The notes under the pieces: generated by a model
What the model was told of the DNA's origin: nothing
The model's input: only the letters and a program-made list of their open reading frames with translations
Database searches by the model: none
In this document: piece by piece, positions 40,400 to 49,606 of the stretch
How the letters are laid out: each line of letters starts with the position of its first letter
How positions within the stretch are numbered: position 1 is the stretch's first letter
Assembly (NCBI GenBank): GCA_001782675.1
Contig: MFPJ01000005.1
Span: forward strand, 1 to 51,485
Direction: 5' to 3'
Length of the DNA: 51,485 nucleotides
Source: Candidatus Levybacteria bacterium RIFCSPLOWO2_12_FULL_39_17
GTDB lineage: Bacteria; Patescibacteriota; Microgenomatia; Levybacterales; GWA1-39-11
Made by a program: the position numbers and the translations under genes

Positions 40400-40950
40400 T
40401 GAAAATTGTACTTATTGGAATTCAGGGTTCGGGAAAATCAACGCAAGGGAATCTGCTTGCGGAAAAGCTTAAGGTTCCCTATCTTTCTACAGGTCATATA
40501 TTTCGCGAAATTGCGAAAGAACATACTCCCATGGGCCGTTATATAAAAGAAATAATGAATTCGGGTTATCTTATTCCGGACGAGAAAACCCTTGAGATCG
40601 TCAGCGATTATCTTTCCCGGCCTGAATATCAAAAGGGATATATTCTTGACGGATTCCCAAGAACTAAAGTTCAGGCAGAGTCCTTTAAAAACGGGATAGA
40701 TGCGGTTTTATATATAAAAGTTCTTGATGAAGAAGCCATAAGGCGTTTATCTTTAAGAAGAGATAACCGTGAGGATGAAGCTCCCCGCGCTTTAAAAAAG
40801 AGGATTGAGTCGTTCCATAAGTTCACAATACCTGTTCTTGAGTATTACAAAGAAAAAGGAAAACTTCATGAGATCAATGGGGAGCGAACCATTGAAGAAA
40901 TTCACCGGGATATTTGCGGTATTCTAGGTGTTGCGTCAAATGGACAATAA
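40399..40950 (+). CDS. adk: Adenylate kinase
   Basis: GTG start overlapping secY stop; GIQGSGKSTQGNLL, ILDGFPRT. Confidence 0.93.
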   Translation: MKIVLIGIQGSGKSTQGNLLAEKLKVPYLSTGHIFREIAKEHTPMGRYIKEIMNSGYLIPDEKTLEIVSDYLSRPEYQKGYILDGFPRTKVQAESFKNGIDAVLYIKVLDEEAIRRLSLRRDNREDEAPRALKKRIESFHKFTIPVLEYYKEKGKLHEINGERTIEEIHRDICGILGVASNGQ

Positions 40951-41719
40951 GAAAATTCTAGGAATGACCACGGCAGGAAGAATTTTAGGTGAAGTCCTTG
41001 AGGAATTAATTGCTTATACCGCCCCCGGAGTAACAGAAATTGAAATAGACGATTTGGCCGAAAGATTAATCAGAAAAAAAGGAGGCAAACCCGGCTTCAA
41101 AAAAGTCCCGGGGTATCATCATGCAATTTGTGTTTCGACTAATAATGTTGTCGTTCACGGTATTCCCTCAAAAAGGAAGCTTTCCGAAAGGGACATAATT
41201 GGTATTGACTGCGGAGTGTTTTATGAGGGCTACCATACCGATATGGCTGAGACCCGAAGGGTCTCAACAACTGACAAAGGACAACTGACAACTGACAGTT
41301 CGGCGGATAAGTTTTTGGTGGTGGGAAAGAAGGCGCTGTTTGCAGGAATTAGAGAAGCAAGAGCTGGGAATCGGGTTGGTCATATTTCGCAAGCTATACA
41401 AAATATTGTTGAGAGCGCAGGGTATTCAGTTGTTCGGTCTCTTGTGGGGCATGGGGTGGGAAAAAGCCTTCATGAGGAGCCTGAAATTCCCGGTTATCTT
41501 GCGGCAAAGATTGAAAAAACTCCCCTTTTAGTTCCGGGTATGACTATTGCTGTTGAAGTCATTTACAATATGGGAAAGCCTGATGTTGTTTATGAGAGGA
41601 ACGATGATTGGACCATTTCAACAGAGGACGAGAGTCTTTCGGGACTCTTTGAGCGAACAATTCTAATAACCGAAAAAAACCCAAGGCTTTTGACTCGCCT
41701 AAAGAGTGATAAAATATAG
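40940..41719 (+). CDS. map: Methionine aminopeptidase type I
   Basis: GYHHAICVSTNNVVVHGIP, IGIDCGVFYEGYHTDMAET, VGHGVGKSLHEEPEIPG; ATG at 40940. Confidence 0.95.
   Translation: MDNKKILGMTTAGRILGEVLEELIAYTAPGVTEIEIDDLAERLIRKKGGKPGFKKVPGYHHAICVSTNNVVVHGIPSKRKLSERDIIGIDCGVFYEGYHTDMAETRRVSTTDKGQLTTDSSADKFLVVGKKALFAGIREARAGNRVGHISQAIQNIVESAGYSVVRSLVGHGVGKSLHEEPEIPGYLAAKIEKTPLLVPGMTIAVEVIYNMGKPDVVYERNDDWTISTEDESLSGLFERTILITEKNPRLLTRLKSDKI
41248..41266. repeat. Palindrome within map coding sequence
   Basis: TGAGACCC-gaa-GGGTCTCA, followed by (aactgac)-type words. Confidence 0.85.
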
Positions 41720-41727
41720 CTCTTGGC

Positions 41728-41756
41728 TTGTAAACCTGGGCTTGATCTGCTAAAAT
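41728..41756 (+). promoter_or_regulatory. Promoter upstream of infA
   Basis: TTGTAA (41728-41733), 17 nt, TAAAAT (41751-41756). Confidence 0.6.
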
Positions 41757-41777
41757 AGCATGAATTATAGGGGAGAT

Positions 41778-41996
41778 ATGGCGCATGAGGGTGCAATTGA
41801 AATTGAGGGAATTGTAAAAGAGGTTTTACCAAATACTTTATTTAGGGTAGAAATTGAGGGAGGAAAAGTTATCTTATGTCACTTATCAGGTAAAATGAGA
41901 ATTCATTTCATAAAAATACTGCCGGGTGACAAAGTCAGGATAGAAATGACCCCCTATGACCGGGAGAGAGGTAGAATAACCTACAGGATCAAATAG
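41778..41996 (+). CDS. infA: Translation initiation factor IF-1
   Basis: [38 protein letters not shown] opens at 41760 but promoter position favours ATG 41778. Confidence 0.93.
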   Translation: MAHEGAIEIEGIVKEVLPNTLFRVEIEGGKVILCHLSGKMRIHFIKILPGDKVRIEMTPYDRERGRITYRIK

Positions 41997-42055
41997 CCCC
42001 GGCTTACAGAACATTTGCGATTTAGCCCCGATTAAATCGGGTCAATTATTTGAAT

Positions 42056-42472
42056 ATGAGAGTTGTTGGAGTAAACATACCGGACGAAAAAAGAGTTGAC
42101 ATTGCTTTGTCCTACATTTATGGAATAGGAAGGAGCAATGTTTGTTTAGTGCTTAAGAAAGCGAATATTGATGGCGCGAGAAGATTAAATACTCTTTCCG
42201 AGGAGGAGCTTGGCAGGATCCAAAAAGCTCTTGAACCGTACAAAATCGAAGGAGATCTTAGGGCTGATGTTGTAGGAAATATCAAGCGACTTAAAGAAAT
42301 CAGTGCTTATCGGGGCATAAGGCATGCAAGGAACCTTCCTGTTCGAGGGCAGCGAACCCGTTCCAATGCCAGAACCAAAAGAGGAAAGAGAGTAACAATT
42401 GGAGCTATTAGAAAAGAAATTGCTCAAAGAATGGGTATAGTAGCAAAACAAGATGGCAAAAGCAAAAGTTAG
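42056..42472 (+). CDS. rpsM: 30S ribosomal protein S13
   Basis: [47 protein letters not shown]. Confidence 0.97.
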   Translation: MRVVGVNIPDEKRVDIALSYIYGIGRSNVCLVLKKANIDGARRLNTLSEEELGRIQKALEPYKIEGDLRADVVGNIKRLKEISAYRGIRHARNLPVRGQRTRSNARTKRGKRVTIGAIRKEIAQRMGIVAKQDGKSKS

Positions 42473-42845
42473 CGCAAAAACAAAGAAAAAGACAATTTCA
42501 CTTGAATCGGGAAGGATTTATGTTTCTACAACATTTAATAATACAATTGTAACCATTACGAATGAAAAGGGAGATGCTGTTTCATGGTCAAGTGCCGGAA
42601 ACATAGGATTTAAGGGGACACGAAAAAGCACCCCATATGCGGCAACCCAGGCAGTGGATGAAGCAATTAAAAAGGTAAGGGATTTGGGATTAAAAAATGT
42701 TGAAGTTTTCATTAAAGGCCCCGGGGTTGGAAGAGACGCCGCTTTGCGCGCAATAAGAAATTCCGGCCTTTCAATTTCCATGATTGCTGATATTACGCCC
42801 ATTCCTCACAATGGGCCGAGGATGAAGAAGAAAAGAAGAGTGTAA
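42453..42845 (+). CDS. rpsK: 30S ribosomal protein S11
   Basis: [39 protein letters not shown]. Confidence 0.98.
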   Translation: MAKAKVSAKTKKKTISLESGRIYVSTTFNNTIVTITNEKGDAVSWSSAGNIGFKGTRKSTPYAATQAVDEAIKKVRDLGLKNVEVFIKGPGVGRDAALRAIRNSGLSISMIADITPIPHNGPRMKKKRRV

Positions 42846-42934
42846 CATTATTTATTATTTATAATTTATAATTTATGATTGACTATTTAGATTCAAAAAT
42901 AATAAATAATATATAATAAATAATAAATAAATGT
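42846..42934. repeat. AT-rich word-like inverted repeat spacer rpsK-rpsD
   Basis: ttatttattatttataatttataattt ... aaaataataaataatatataataaataataaataa. Confidence 0.65.
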
Positions 42935-43534
42935 ATGGCTAGGTATACAGGTCCAAAACACAAATTAGCAAGGCGAGAAGGAATTAATATATTGGGAAAA
43001 ACTTCGCAGTCTCTTGACAGGAGACTTAATGTGGTTCCCGGATCACACGCAAAGAGAAGAACCAGGAAGCTTTCCGAGTTTGGAGTCCAATTACGCGAAA
43101 AACAGAAATTGAAGAGAATATATGGTTTACTTGAGAGACAATTCAGAAAGTATGTCAAAGAGGCTCAGAGGAAAAAAATAAATACGGAGGATGCGCTAAT
43201 TCAACTTCTTGAAACAAGACTTGATAATGTTGTCTACAGGTTTGGATTGGGCAAAAGCAGAGCGCACGCAAGGCAACTGGTATCTCATAGACACATCCTG
43301 GTGAACGGGAAAAAAATAAATATACCTTCTTATGCCGTGAGGCGCGGGGATTTAATATCTATTGAACCAAAGCTTCAAGGGGGGGAGCTAAAAGCAAGAC
43401 TTCAAGAAATAAAAGAAATTCCTGTTTTTCTTGAGAAAAAGGATCTGGGAGGGAAACTTTTAAACCTCCCAACAAAAGAAGATGTGTCAAATCCTGTGAA
43501 TTACCAGTTAGTTATTGAATTTTACTCTCGGTAA
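42935..43534 (+). CDS. rpsD: 30S ribosomal protein S4
   Basis: MARYTGPKHKLARREGIN, ARQLVSHRHILVNGKKINIPSY. Confidence 0.97.
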   Translation: MARYTGPKHKLARREGINILGKTSQSLDRRLNVVPGSHAKRRTRKLSEFGVQLREKQKLKRIYGLLERQFRKYVKEAQRKKINTEDALIQLLETRLDNVVYRFGLGKSRAHARQLVSHRHILVNGKKINIPSYAVRRGDLISIEPKLQGGELKARLQEIKEIPVFLEKKDLGGKLLNLPTKEDVSNPVNYQLVIEFYSR

Positions 43535-43565
43535 TGATAAAATAATTTTTTGATCTTGAGGCAAA

Positions 43566-44489
43566 ATGATAAATCCAACATTTAAAACAATAGAAGAGAA
43601 AAAAGAGCAAGGTTACACCCGTTTTGTAATTGAACCGCTTGAGCCCGGATTCGGACACACTTTAGGTGTTGCCTTGCGCAGGCTTCTCCTAACATGCATT
43701 GAAGGAGCAGCAGTTACATCTGTTAAGATAGATAGTGTTCGTCATCTTTTCTCTACTCTCCAAGGACTTAAAGAAGATGTGATCGGTCTTGTCTTAAACA
43801 TCAAAACACTCAGGGTAAAACTTGCGGAAGGCAAAGATGAGGCAAGGTTATCATTATCCGTAAGCGGACCGGGTGAAATTAAAGCTTCAAAAATTGAGGA
43901 ATCGGACGGTGTGGAAATAATTGATCCGGATCATTATTTGGGGTCGCTTTCCGACAAAAAATCAAAGCTTAATATGGAAATGACTGTGGAGCGTGGAGCA
44001 GGATATTCTCTTGCCGAGGATCGAAAAATTTCAACCGTAGGAGTAATTCCTATTGACGCAATTTTTTCTCCAATACTCAGGGTGAATTATAAAATTGAAC
44101 AGACTCGTGTTGGAAGACAGACAAATTTTGACAAACTTATTCTTGAAATTTGGACGGATGGAACTATTGAACCCAAAGAGGCATTGGACGAGGCAAGTAA
44201 AATTCTGGTTGTATACTTTCATCAGATTTATGAACCGAATGAAACATCTGAGGTTTCCAAAATTGCTTCTGCGGGTTCTCTTCCAAACGATGTTCTCAAA
44301 ATGACTATTGATGAATTGGATCTTCCAACAAGAATCTATAATAGTCTTAGAAATGCGGGAATTGAAACAGTTGGGGAAATGCTTAATGTTCCAAGAAAAG
44401 ACTTAATGAACTACAGAAATCTTGGGGCGAAATCACTTTCAATAATTGAAGAAAGTTTGAAAGAAAGAGGCATTACTCTTTCGCTTTAA
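43566..44489 (+). CDS. rpoA: DNA-directed RNA polymerase subunit alpha
   Basis: FVIEPLEPGFGHTLGVALRRLLL; C-terminal RPOL alpha HhH domain. Confidence 0.98.
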   Translation: MINPTFKTIEEKKEQGYTRFVIEPLEPGFGHTLGVALRRLLLTCIEGAAVTSVKIDSVRHLFSTLQGLKEDVIGLVLNIKTLRVKLAEGKDEARLSLSVSGPGEIKASKIEESDGVEIIDPDHYLGSLSDKKSKLNMEMTVERGAGYSLAEDRKISTVGVIPIDAIFSPILRVNYKIEQTRVGRQTNFDKLILEIWTDGTIEPKEALDEASKILVVYFHQIYEPNETSEVSKIASAGSLPNDVLKMTIDELDLPTRIYNSLRNAGIETVGEMLNVPRKDLMNYRNLGAKSLSIIEESLKERGITLSL

Positions 44490-44526
44490 AGTTAACTCTT
44501 TAAAATTACCCCGTTAGAAGCAACTT

Positions 44527-44994
44527 ATGAGAAAAAGAATTTTCGGAAGAAGATTTAGGCGAGACACAAATGAAAGAAAGGCGTTATTTAAAAGCTTGAT
44601 GAACTCTTTGATTCTTCATGGCAAGATTAAGACAACCGAGGCAAAAGCCAAAGCAATAAAAGGAGAGGTGGAAAAAATCGTGACCCGGGCAAAAGCCGGC
44701 GAGGCCGCGAGAAGAATCATTACTGCAAAACTTGGAGACACGCGGGCAGTGGAAAAGGTAATTGGTGAAATTGCTCCTAAATTTGCGGAGCGCCCCGGAG
44801 GTTACACGAGGCTTTTAAAGCTTGGGTCAAGAGTGAAGGATGGAGCTTCCGTGGCACTTTTAACTTGGGTTGAAGAGGTGCTACCGACCCCTCTTAAGGA
44901 ACCTAAGAGGAACACAAAGAAAAAGACAACGAAACCGCAAGAAAAACCAAAAAAAACCCAAGCAAAAAAAGAAAAAAAATCAGTCAAAAAATAA
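44527..44994 (+). CDS. rplQ: 50S ribosomal protein L17 with Lys-rich tail
   Basis: RRDTNERKALFKSLMNSLILHGKIKTTEAKAK. Confidence 0.95.
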   Translation: MRKRIFGRRFRRDTNERKALFKSLMNSLILHGKIKTTEAKAKAIKGEVEKIVTRAKAGEAARRIITAKLGDTRAVEKVIGEIAPKFAERPGGYTRLLKLGSRVKDGASVALLTWVEEVLPTPLKEPKRNTKKKTTKPQEKPKKTQAKKEKKSVKK

Positions 44995-44997
44995 ATT

Positions 44998-45429
44998 ATG
45001 CAAACAGCAACACAACCAACAAAAGTATCGCAAATTAAAAGAGACTGGCACTTAATTGATGTAAAAGGTAAAATTCTCGGAAGAGTTTCAACTGAAATTG
45101 CCCGGCTTCTTATGGGAAAAAATAAGCCTTATTTTGTCAAGAATCTTGATTGCGGGGATTATGTGGTTGTAATAAATGCAAAAGAGATAAGTATAACCGG
45201 TAAAAAAGAGAAAGATAAAATTTACACAAGTTATTCGGGATATCCGGGAGGTTTAAGAAAAAGAACATTAGCAGAGCTTCGTCATAACAAACCGGAGGAA
45301 ATTGTAAGGCATACAGTTTCAGGAATGCTTCCAAAGAATAAATTAAGAAATTCTTTGCTCAAAAAATTATTTGTTTTTAGAGGGGAAGAACATAAATACG
45401 AAGATAAATTTCAGAAGGTAGGGGTATAG
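44998..45429 (+). CDS. rplM: 50S ribosomal protein L13
   Basis: WHLIDVKGKILGRVSTEIARLLMGKNKPYFV. Confidence 0.96.
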   Translation: MQTATQPTKVSQIKRDWHLIDVKGKILGRVSTEIARLLMGKNKPYFVKNLDCGDYVVVINAKEISITGKKEKDKIYTSYSGYPGGLRKRTLAELRHNKPEEIVRHTVSGMLPKNKLRNSLLKKLFVFRGEEHKYEDKFQKVGV

Positions 45430-45433
45430 GGTT

Positions 45434-45880
45434 ATGACAAGAAATCAAACAGTTAAATCATATGTTTTTGCAGTAGGAAGAAGAAGAGAGGCTGTGGCTC
45501 GCGTAAGACTCTATAATATGGGCAAAGCAGTAGTTAATGGAGCCGAGCTTAAAAAAGGAGAGATAGTTGTAAACAGTAAGCCCATTCAGGAATATTTTAG
45601 ATTCGGACCATACGCCCCAGTTTATAATAAATTCATACTTAATACTGGAATAAGTGGAAAATATCCGTTAAGTATAAAAGTTGAAGGTGGAGGAATAGCA
45701 GGACAATTAGACGCCGCCATTCTTGGGATGGCACGCGCGCTTGATAAGTTGGATCGCGAGAAGTATCACAAAATTCTTCGAGATAACGGATATTTAACTC
45801 GTGATCCTAGAACTAGAGAACGCCGAAAAGTCGGCATGGGCGGCAAAGCGAGACGGAAAAAACAAAGTCCGAAACGGTAA
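45434..45880 (+). CDS. rpsI: 30S ribosomal protein S9
   Basis: [43 protein letters not shown]. Confidence 0.98.
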   Translation: MTRNQTVKSYVFAVGRRREAVARVRLYNMGKAVVNGAELKKGEIVVNSKPIQEYFRFGPYAPVYNKFILNTGISGKYPLSIKVEGGGIAGQLDAAILGMARALDKLDREKYHKILRDNGYLTRDPRTRERRKVGMGGKARRKKQSPKR

Positions 45881-46065
45881 TTCCCTCAAAGCCCCGTCAA
45901 TCGCCTCCTTGCCGTGAACGCCTGCCCGCCTCTGGCGGGAATAGAACCCAAGAGGCGAGAGGTAAGATTGTTTGGGGGTAAGGAGAAAGAAACAATCACT
46001 CAAACGATAATACTTAAATGTATAAACTACAGGGGGAAGAAATAAAAGATGCCTTTATTTTAACT

Positions 46066-46578
46066 TTATGCTAGATCTAGTGGGTAAAGAGTTCGTCCTC
46101 CTCCAATACTATAAATGGGTTTCGCATCGGAATATATCGATGTGTGTCTAATGCTAAAACCTCCAGTTTTCTTATAAAATTCTATTAATTGTGTATTGCT
46201 TGGAGGAAAAATTCTCTGCTTAATCTCTTCATCGGAAAGTAGAGTTGCTGTACCCCTATTAAAGGGAAAATCGGCATTATTACCTACTGTACTCACATTT
46301 ATACCATGAAAGCTTGTGGAAATCATGCTGTTTTCTATTTCATCTGGGGACAGTTTTGTATCTAGTACCCACGCTTTATAATAATCATTGCTCTTCACAT
46401 CCTCGCTGCATCTCGCTCGCACTGCAACCACGAGTCCATCAGAAGTCATCCCATATATGTATTGCGTTCCTACTTCCTGGTTAAACTTATCAGAAAATCT
46501 TCTTAACACATCTTTTACGCCTGGTTTGGAAAGATATTCATGAATTTTTGGCCTAGCTTCTTCTTCTTCTTCAACCAT
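46066..46578 (-). CDS. Hypothetical protein; frame continues upstream to an in-frame TAA at 46744-46746
   Basis: 170-aa ORF; reading upstream in the same frame stays open (SQEPQESTEYASLVQEAKDARKVAINARIEEGDSRRVLDLEKIAERTEITARERK-M). Confidence 0.5.
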   Translation of the reverse strand: MVEEEEEARPKIHEYLSKPGVKDVLRRFSDKFNQEVGTQYIYGMTSDGLVVAVRARCSEDVKSNDYYKAWVLDTKLSPDEIENSMISTSFHGINVSTVGNNADFPFNRGTATLLSDEEIKQRIFPPSNTQLIEFYKKTGGFSIRHTSIYSDAKPIYSIGGGRTLYPLDLA

Positions 46579-46743
46579 TTTTCTTTCTCGAGCTGTTATT
46601 TCTGTTCTTTCGGCTATTTTTTCTAAGTCTAAAACTCTCCTACTGTCCCCTTCTTCTATACGCGCGTTTATAGCTACTTTTCTCGCATCTTTAGCTTCTT
46701 GAACTAGGGAAGCATACTCCGTAGATTCTTGAGGCTCTTGTGA

Positions 46744-47385
46744 TTAAAGTGTAAGTTCTTGATGTTTTTGTGATTCAGGTATTGGCGGTTCAGGCTCTTG
46801 TGATTCAGAAGAAAAATCTAGTTTTCCAGTAAAAGGTCGACTTTTGACATATTGATCAAATGCAGGTGATAAAGGATCCCCGCGATGAATAGCGGTAAAA
46901 TCAGCTGGATTCTTTCGTATGCCATGTGCGGCTATATCATGATACACCTTCTCAATATCTTCAAGGAGGGTAAGGTTTTCTCTTTCTGACATTCTTTCGA
47001 CACGACGCGTACGACTCTCTGCGAATTTATGATATGGGTCTGCATTGAGATAATTGTCTAAAAGCTTAACATTACCGTATGAATTATCCCCTTGAATTAC
47101 ATAAACCATTTTTATTTTTCTGTCAGCTTCTGTACCAATCGGAGGTTCCAATAGATACGTTAAGCTTCCTAAGCCATACGATTCATTAACAGCTACCATT
47201 CTTAGAGAATATGCTAAGGGGTCATTGCTTGATTCGTCGGACTCAATTCGGTGGCTTAATTCGTCTGATATAGACCTTACTGTTTCTCTTGCGGGAGCTT
47301 CATTACCTTCCTGCAAAGCCTCTTTAGCAGCTTGTATGTTGTCTCTGATGGGGCCTGTAGGAGTTCCTTCACCAACTTCTGACAT
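46744..47385 (-). CDS. Hypothetical protein
   Basis: 213-aa ORF, same frame as 46066-46578 ORF. Confidence 0.5.
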   Translation of the reverse strand: MSEVGEGTPTGPIRDNIQAAKEALQEGNEAPARETVRSISDELSHRIESDESSNDPLAYSLRMVAVNESYGLGSLTYLLEPPIGTEADRKIKMVYVIQGDNSYGNVKLLDNYLNADPYHKFAESRTRRVERMSERENLTLLEDIEKVYHDIAAHGIRKNPADFTAIHRGDPLSPAFDQYVKSRPFTGKLDFSSESQEPEPPIPESQKHQELTL

Positions 47386-47494
47386 ATATCTATTACAATA
47401 TATCAGATTTTTTCTGCAAAGGTCAACTGACTTAAGAAGACCACATCTTTACTTCAATGTTCACTCCTATGATAATCTCAAAAATTCTTTTGTA

Positions 47495-47805
47495 ATACGC
47501 GGTATCTCATGCTGAAAGTATTGTTTTATCTCTTTCCGTGTTGCCTTAAAAAAAATCTCTGGCATGTGGAGAAAGCATTTAGGATTGCTAAATCAGATTT
47601 AGAAGCACGACCAATCTTTCATCAGAAACGAGACAGCATAAAAGCACATATTCCGTTTTTATCAGTTTATGTGTGGCAAAAGCAATTGAGCTTAAGACTG
47701 GATGCTCCATCCAAAAAGTCAAAGACCTCATTTGGTCTATCCTGGACATTGAGCTTGTTGACCCGTTGACAATACAACCTTTGTCAAGTACTCAATGTGG
47801 ATAAG
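47495..47805 (+). pseudogene. Frameshifted C-terminal remnant of a DDE (IS4/IS1634-like) transposase
   Basis: LWHVEKAFRIAKSDLEARPIFHQKRDSIKAHI, then after a frame change AIELKTGCSIQKVKDLIWSILDIEL. Confidence 0.75.
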
Positions 47806-47837
47806 TATTTGAAAAAGGCTAAAGACGTACTAAAAAA

Positions 47838-47906
47838 GTGAAGTCAGGAAGAAAAGTAGGAATGGGCGGCAAGGCAAGAAGGAAGAAACAATCTCCAAAG
47901 CGCTAA
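47838..47906 (+). pseudogene. Displaced 3' tail of rpsI ([20 protein letters not shown]-stop)
   Basis: gtg aag tca gga aga aaa gta gga atg ggc ggc aag gca aga agg aag aaa caa tct cca aag cgc taa; protein identical to rpsI C-terminus over [18 protein letters not shown] but many codons differ. Confidence 0.9.
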
Positions 47907-48412
47907 ATCTTCAAAAGGCTTTTTATAACTTCAAAGGAGAAACCTTTTCTTTGTAAAAATCCTCCCATCTTTTTTTTGAATTCTTCTTTTAGTAGGTTTC
48001 CTAGTATTCTCTTCTTTTTATCAAACAAAATTCTGGCTATTTCAAAGTCATCTCTTGCTTCTTTAAGGAGCGTTTCGATTACATCATTACTTAAACCCTT
48101 CATCCCGAGTTCGCTTTTTAAAATAAACTTACTTTTGCCTTTATATTTTTGGCGGGATTCGATCCATTGACGACCGAACTCGAGATCATCTAAAAATTTT
48201 AGATCGATAAGTTTTTTTAAAACTGAATTTATTGTATCTTCGATAAAGTTTTTCCGAAGCAAATAATCATAAACTTCTTTAACACTTCGAGCTCGATATG
48301 AGAGGTATTTTAATGAATAATTAAAGGCCTGCGAGCGATTTTCTTCAGAATCCTGCCTCGCCGGCAGGCGGGCATTTTTAGGCGGCAAGTTCTTCTTCCT
48401 CATTCTCTTCAA
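47903..48412 (-). CDS. recX: Regulatory protein RecX
   Basis: [40 protein letters not shown]; overlaps recA 3' end. Confidence 0.82.
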   Translation of the reverse strand: MKRMRKKNLPPKNARLPARQDSEENRSQAFNYSLKYLSYRARSVKEVYDYLLRKNFIEDTINSVLKKLIDLKFLDDLEFGRQWIESRQKYKGKSKFILKSELGMKGLSNDVIETLLKEARDDFEIARILFDKKKRILGNLLKEEFKKKMGGFLQRKGFSFEVIKSLLKI

Positions 48413-49472
48413 CGCCTACCGCAATAAGAGGCTTTTGACTTTTTGATTTCTCCATAATCTCCCCAACTATTCTCTTTTGGATTTCAGGATGTTCTTTAAT
48501 ATAAACTACAGCCGCAAGTTTTCCCTGACCAAGCATTAGATCTCCATAACGCAAGAATGCGCCGGTTTTTGAAATTACTCCTATTTCAATTCCAACATCT
48601 AAGATATTTCCTTCTTTTGAAATTCCTTCGTGTGCCAAGACATCAAACTCGGCAACCCGGAATGGCGGTGCCACTTTATTTTTTACAATCTTTACTCTTG
48701 TCCGGCTTCCTAGGACTTTTTCTCCGTCCTTTAAGACCTCAATTTTTCTAGTATCAAGACGTACAGACGCATAGAATTTTAAAGCCATACCTCCGGTTGT
48801 CGTCTCAGGATTACCAAACATTACACCTATTTTTTGCCTAAGCTGATTGGTAAATATAACTATTGTTTTGCTTTTTGAAATCGCGGCAGTTAACTTTCGC
48901 AAAGCTTGTGACATAAGACGCGCCTGCATTCCCATCATTGCGTCACCCATCTCGCCTTCAATCTCTGCGCGCGGGACAAGCGCGGCTACTGAATCTATAA
49001 CGATTACATCGATCCCACCGCTTCGAATAAGCTGTTCGGTTATCTCAAGCGCCTGTTCGCCGGTGTCGGGTTGTGAAATCAATAGATCATCGAGTTTCAC
49101 TCCAATTGTTTGGGCCCAGAGCGGATCCAGCGCGTGTTCAGCGTCAATAAATGCTGCTATTCCGCCTTTTTTCTGAGCCTCAGCAATTACTGAGAGCGCA
49201 AGCGTAGTTTTTCCTGATGCTTCAGGTCCATATATTTCGACAATTCTGCCTCGAGGTAATCCGCCAACACCAAGTGCTAAATCTAATGCCAATGAGCCGG
49301 TTGAAATTACATCAACTACCATTCGCTCTGCAACATCTCCAAATTTCATAATTGAGCCTTTACCGTACTGTCTTTGAATTTGTTCCATTGCCATGGAGAT
49401 TGCCGCTAATTTTTCTGATTGAGGGGATTTTGAGGGTCCGTTACCAATTGGAGTTTTTGCTACTTTAGCCAT
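48378..49472 (-). CDS. recA: Recombinase A
   Basis: [53 protein letters not shown]. Confidence 0.99.
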   Translation of the reverse strand: MAKVAKTPIGNGPSKSPQSEKLAAISMAMEQIQRQYGKGSIMKFGDVAERMVVDVISTGSLALDLALGVGGLPRGRIVEIYGPEASGKTTLALSVIAEAQKKGGIAAFIDAEHALDPLWAQTIGVKLDDLLISQPDTGEQALEITEQLIRSGGIDVIVIDSVAALVPRAEIEGEMGDAMMGMQARLMSQALRKLTAAISKSKTIVIFTNQLRQKIGVMFGNPETTTGGMALKFYASVRLDTRKIEVLKDGEKVLGSRTRVKIVKNKVAPPFRVAEFDVLAHEGISKEGNILDVGIEIGVISKTGAFLRYGDLMLGQGKLAAVVYIKEHPEIQKRIVGEIMEKSKSQKPLIAVGVEENEEEELAA

Positions 49473-49532
49473 ACAATTACCTCTGATTTTAGCAACTTTA
49501 TGATAAAATACAATATATCATTTTTTAAATTT

Positions 49533-49606
49533 CGGGGTATAGTTTAGTGGTAGAATGAGCGGCTGGGGGTCGCTTGGTCTCGGTTCGATTCCGAGTACCC
49601 CGACCA
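49533..49606 (+). tRNA. tRNA-Pro(GGG), CCA encoded
   Basis: Acceptor CGGGGTA/TACCCCG, anticodon arm AGCGG-CTGGGGG-TCGCT (anticodon GGG), T-arm CTCGG-TTCGATT-CCGAG, then A-CCA. Confidence 0.93.

Noticed and set aside
46744-46746. Stop-codon recoding to explain the split ORF
   Set aside because: The codon is TAA; the known CPR recoding (Gracilibacteria/Absconditabacteria) is UGA, and the other genes here read normally with standard stops.
47509-47769. 86-aa ORF as an intact gene
   Set aside because: The transposase-like similarity continues in a different frame after about 47675, so it is a decayed fragment.
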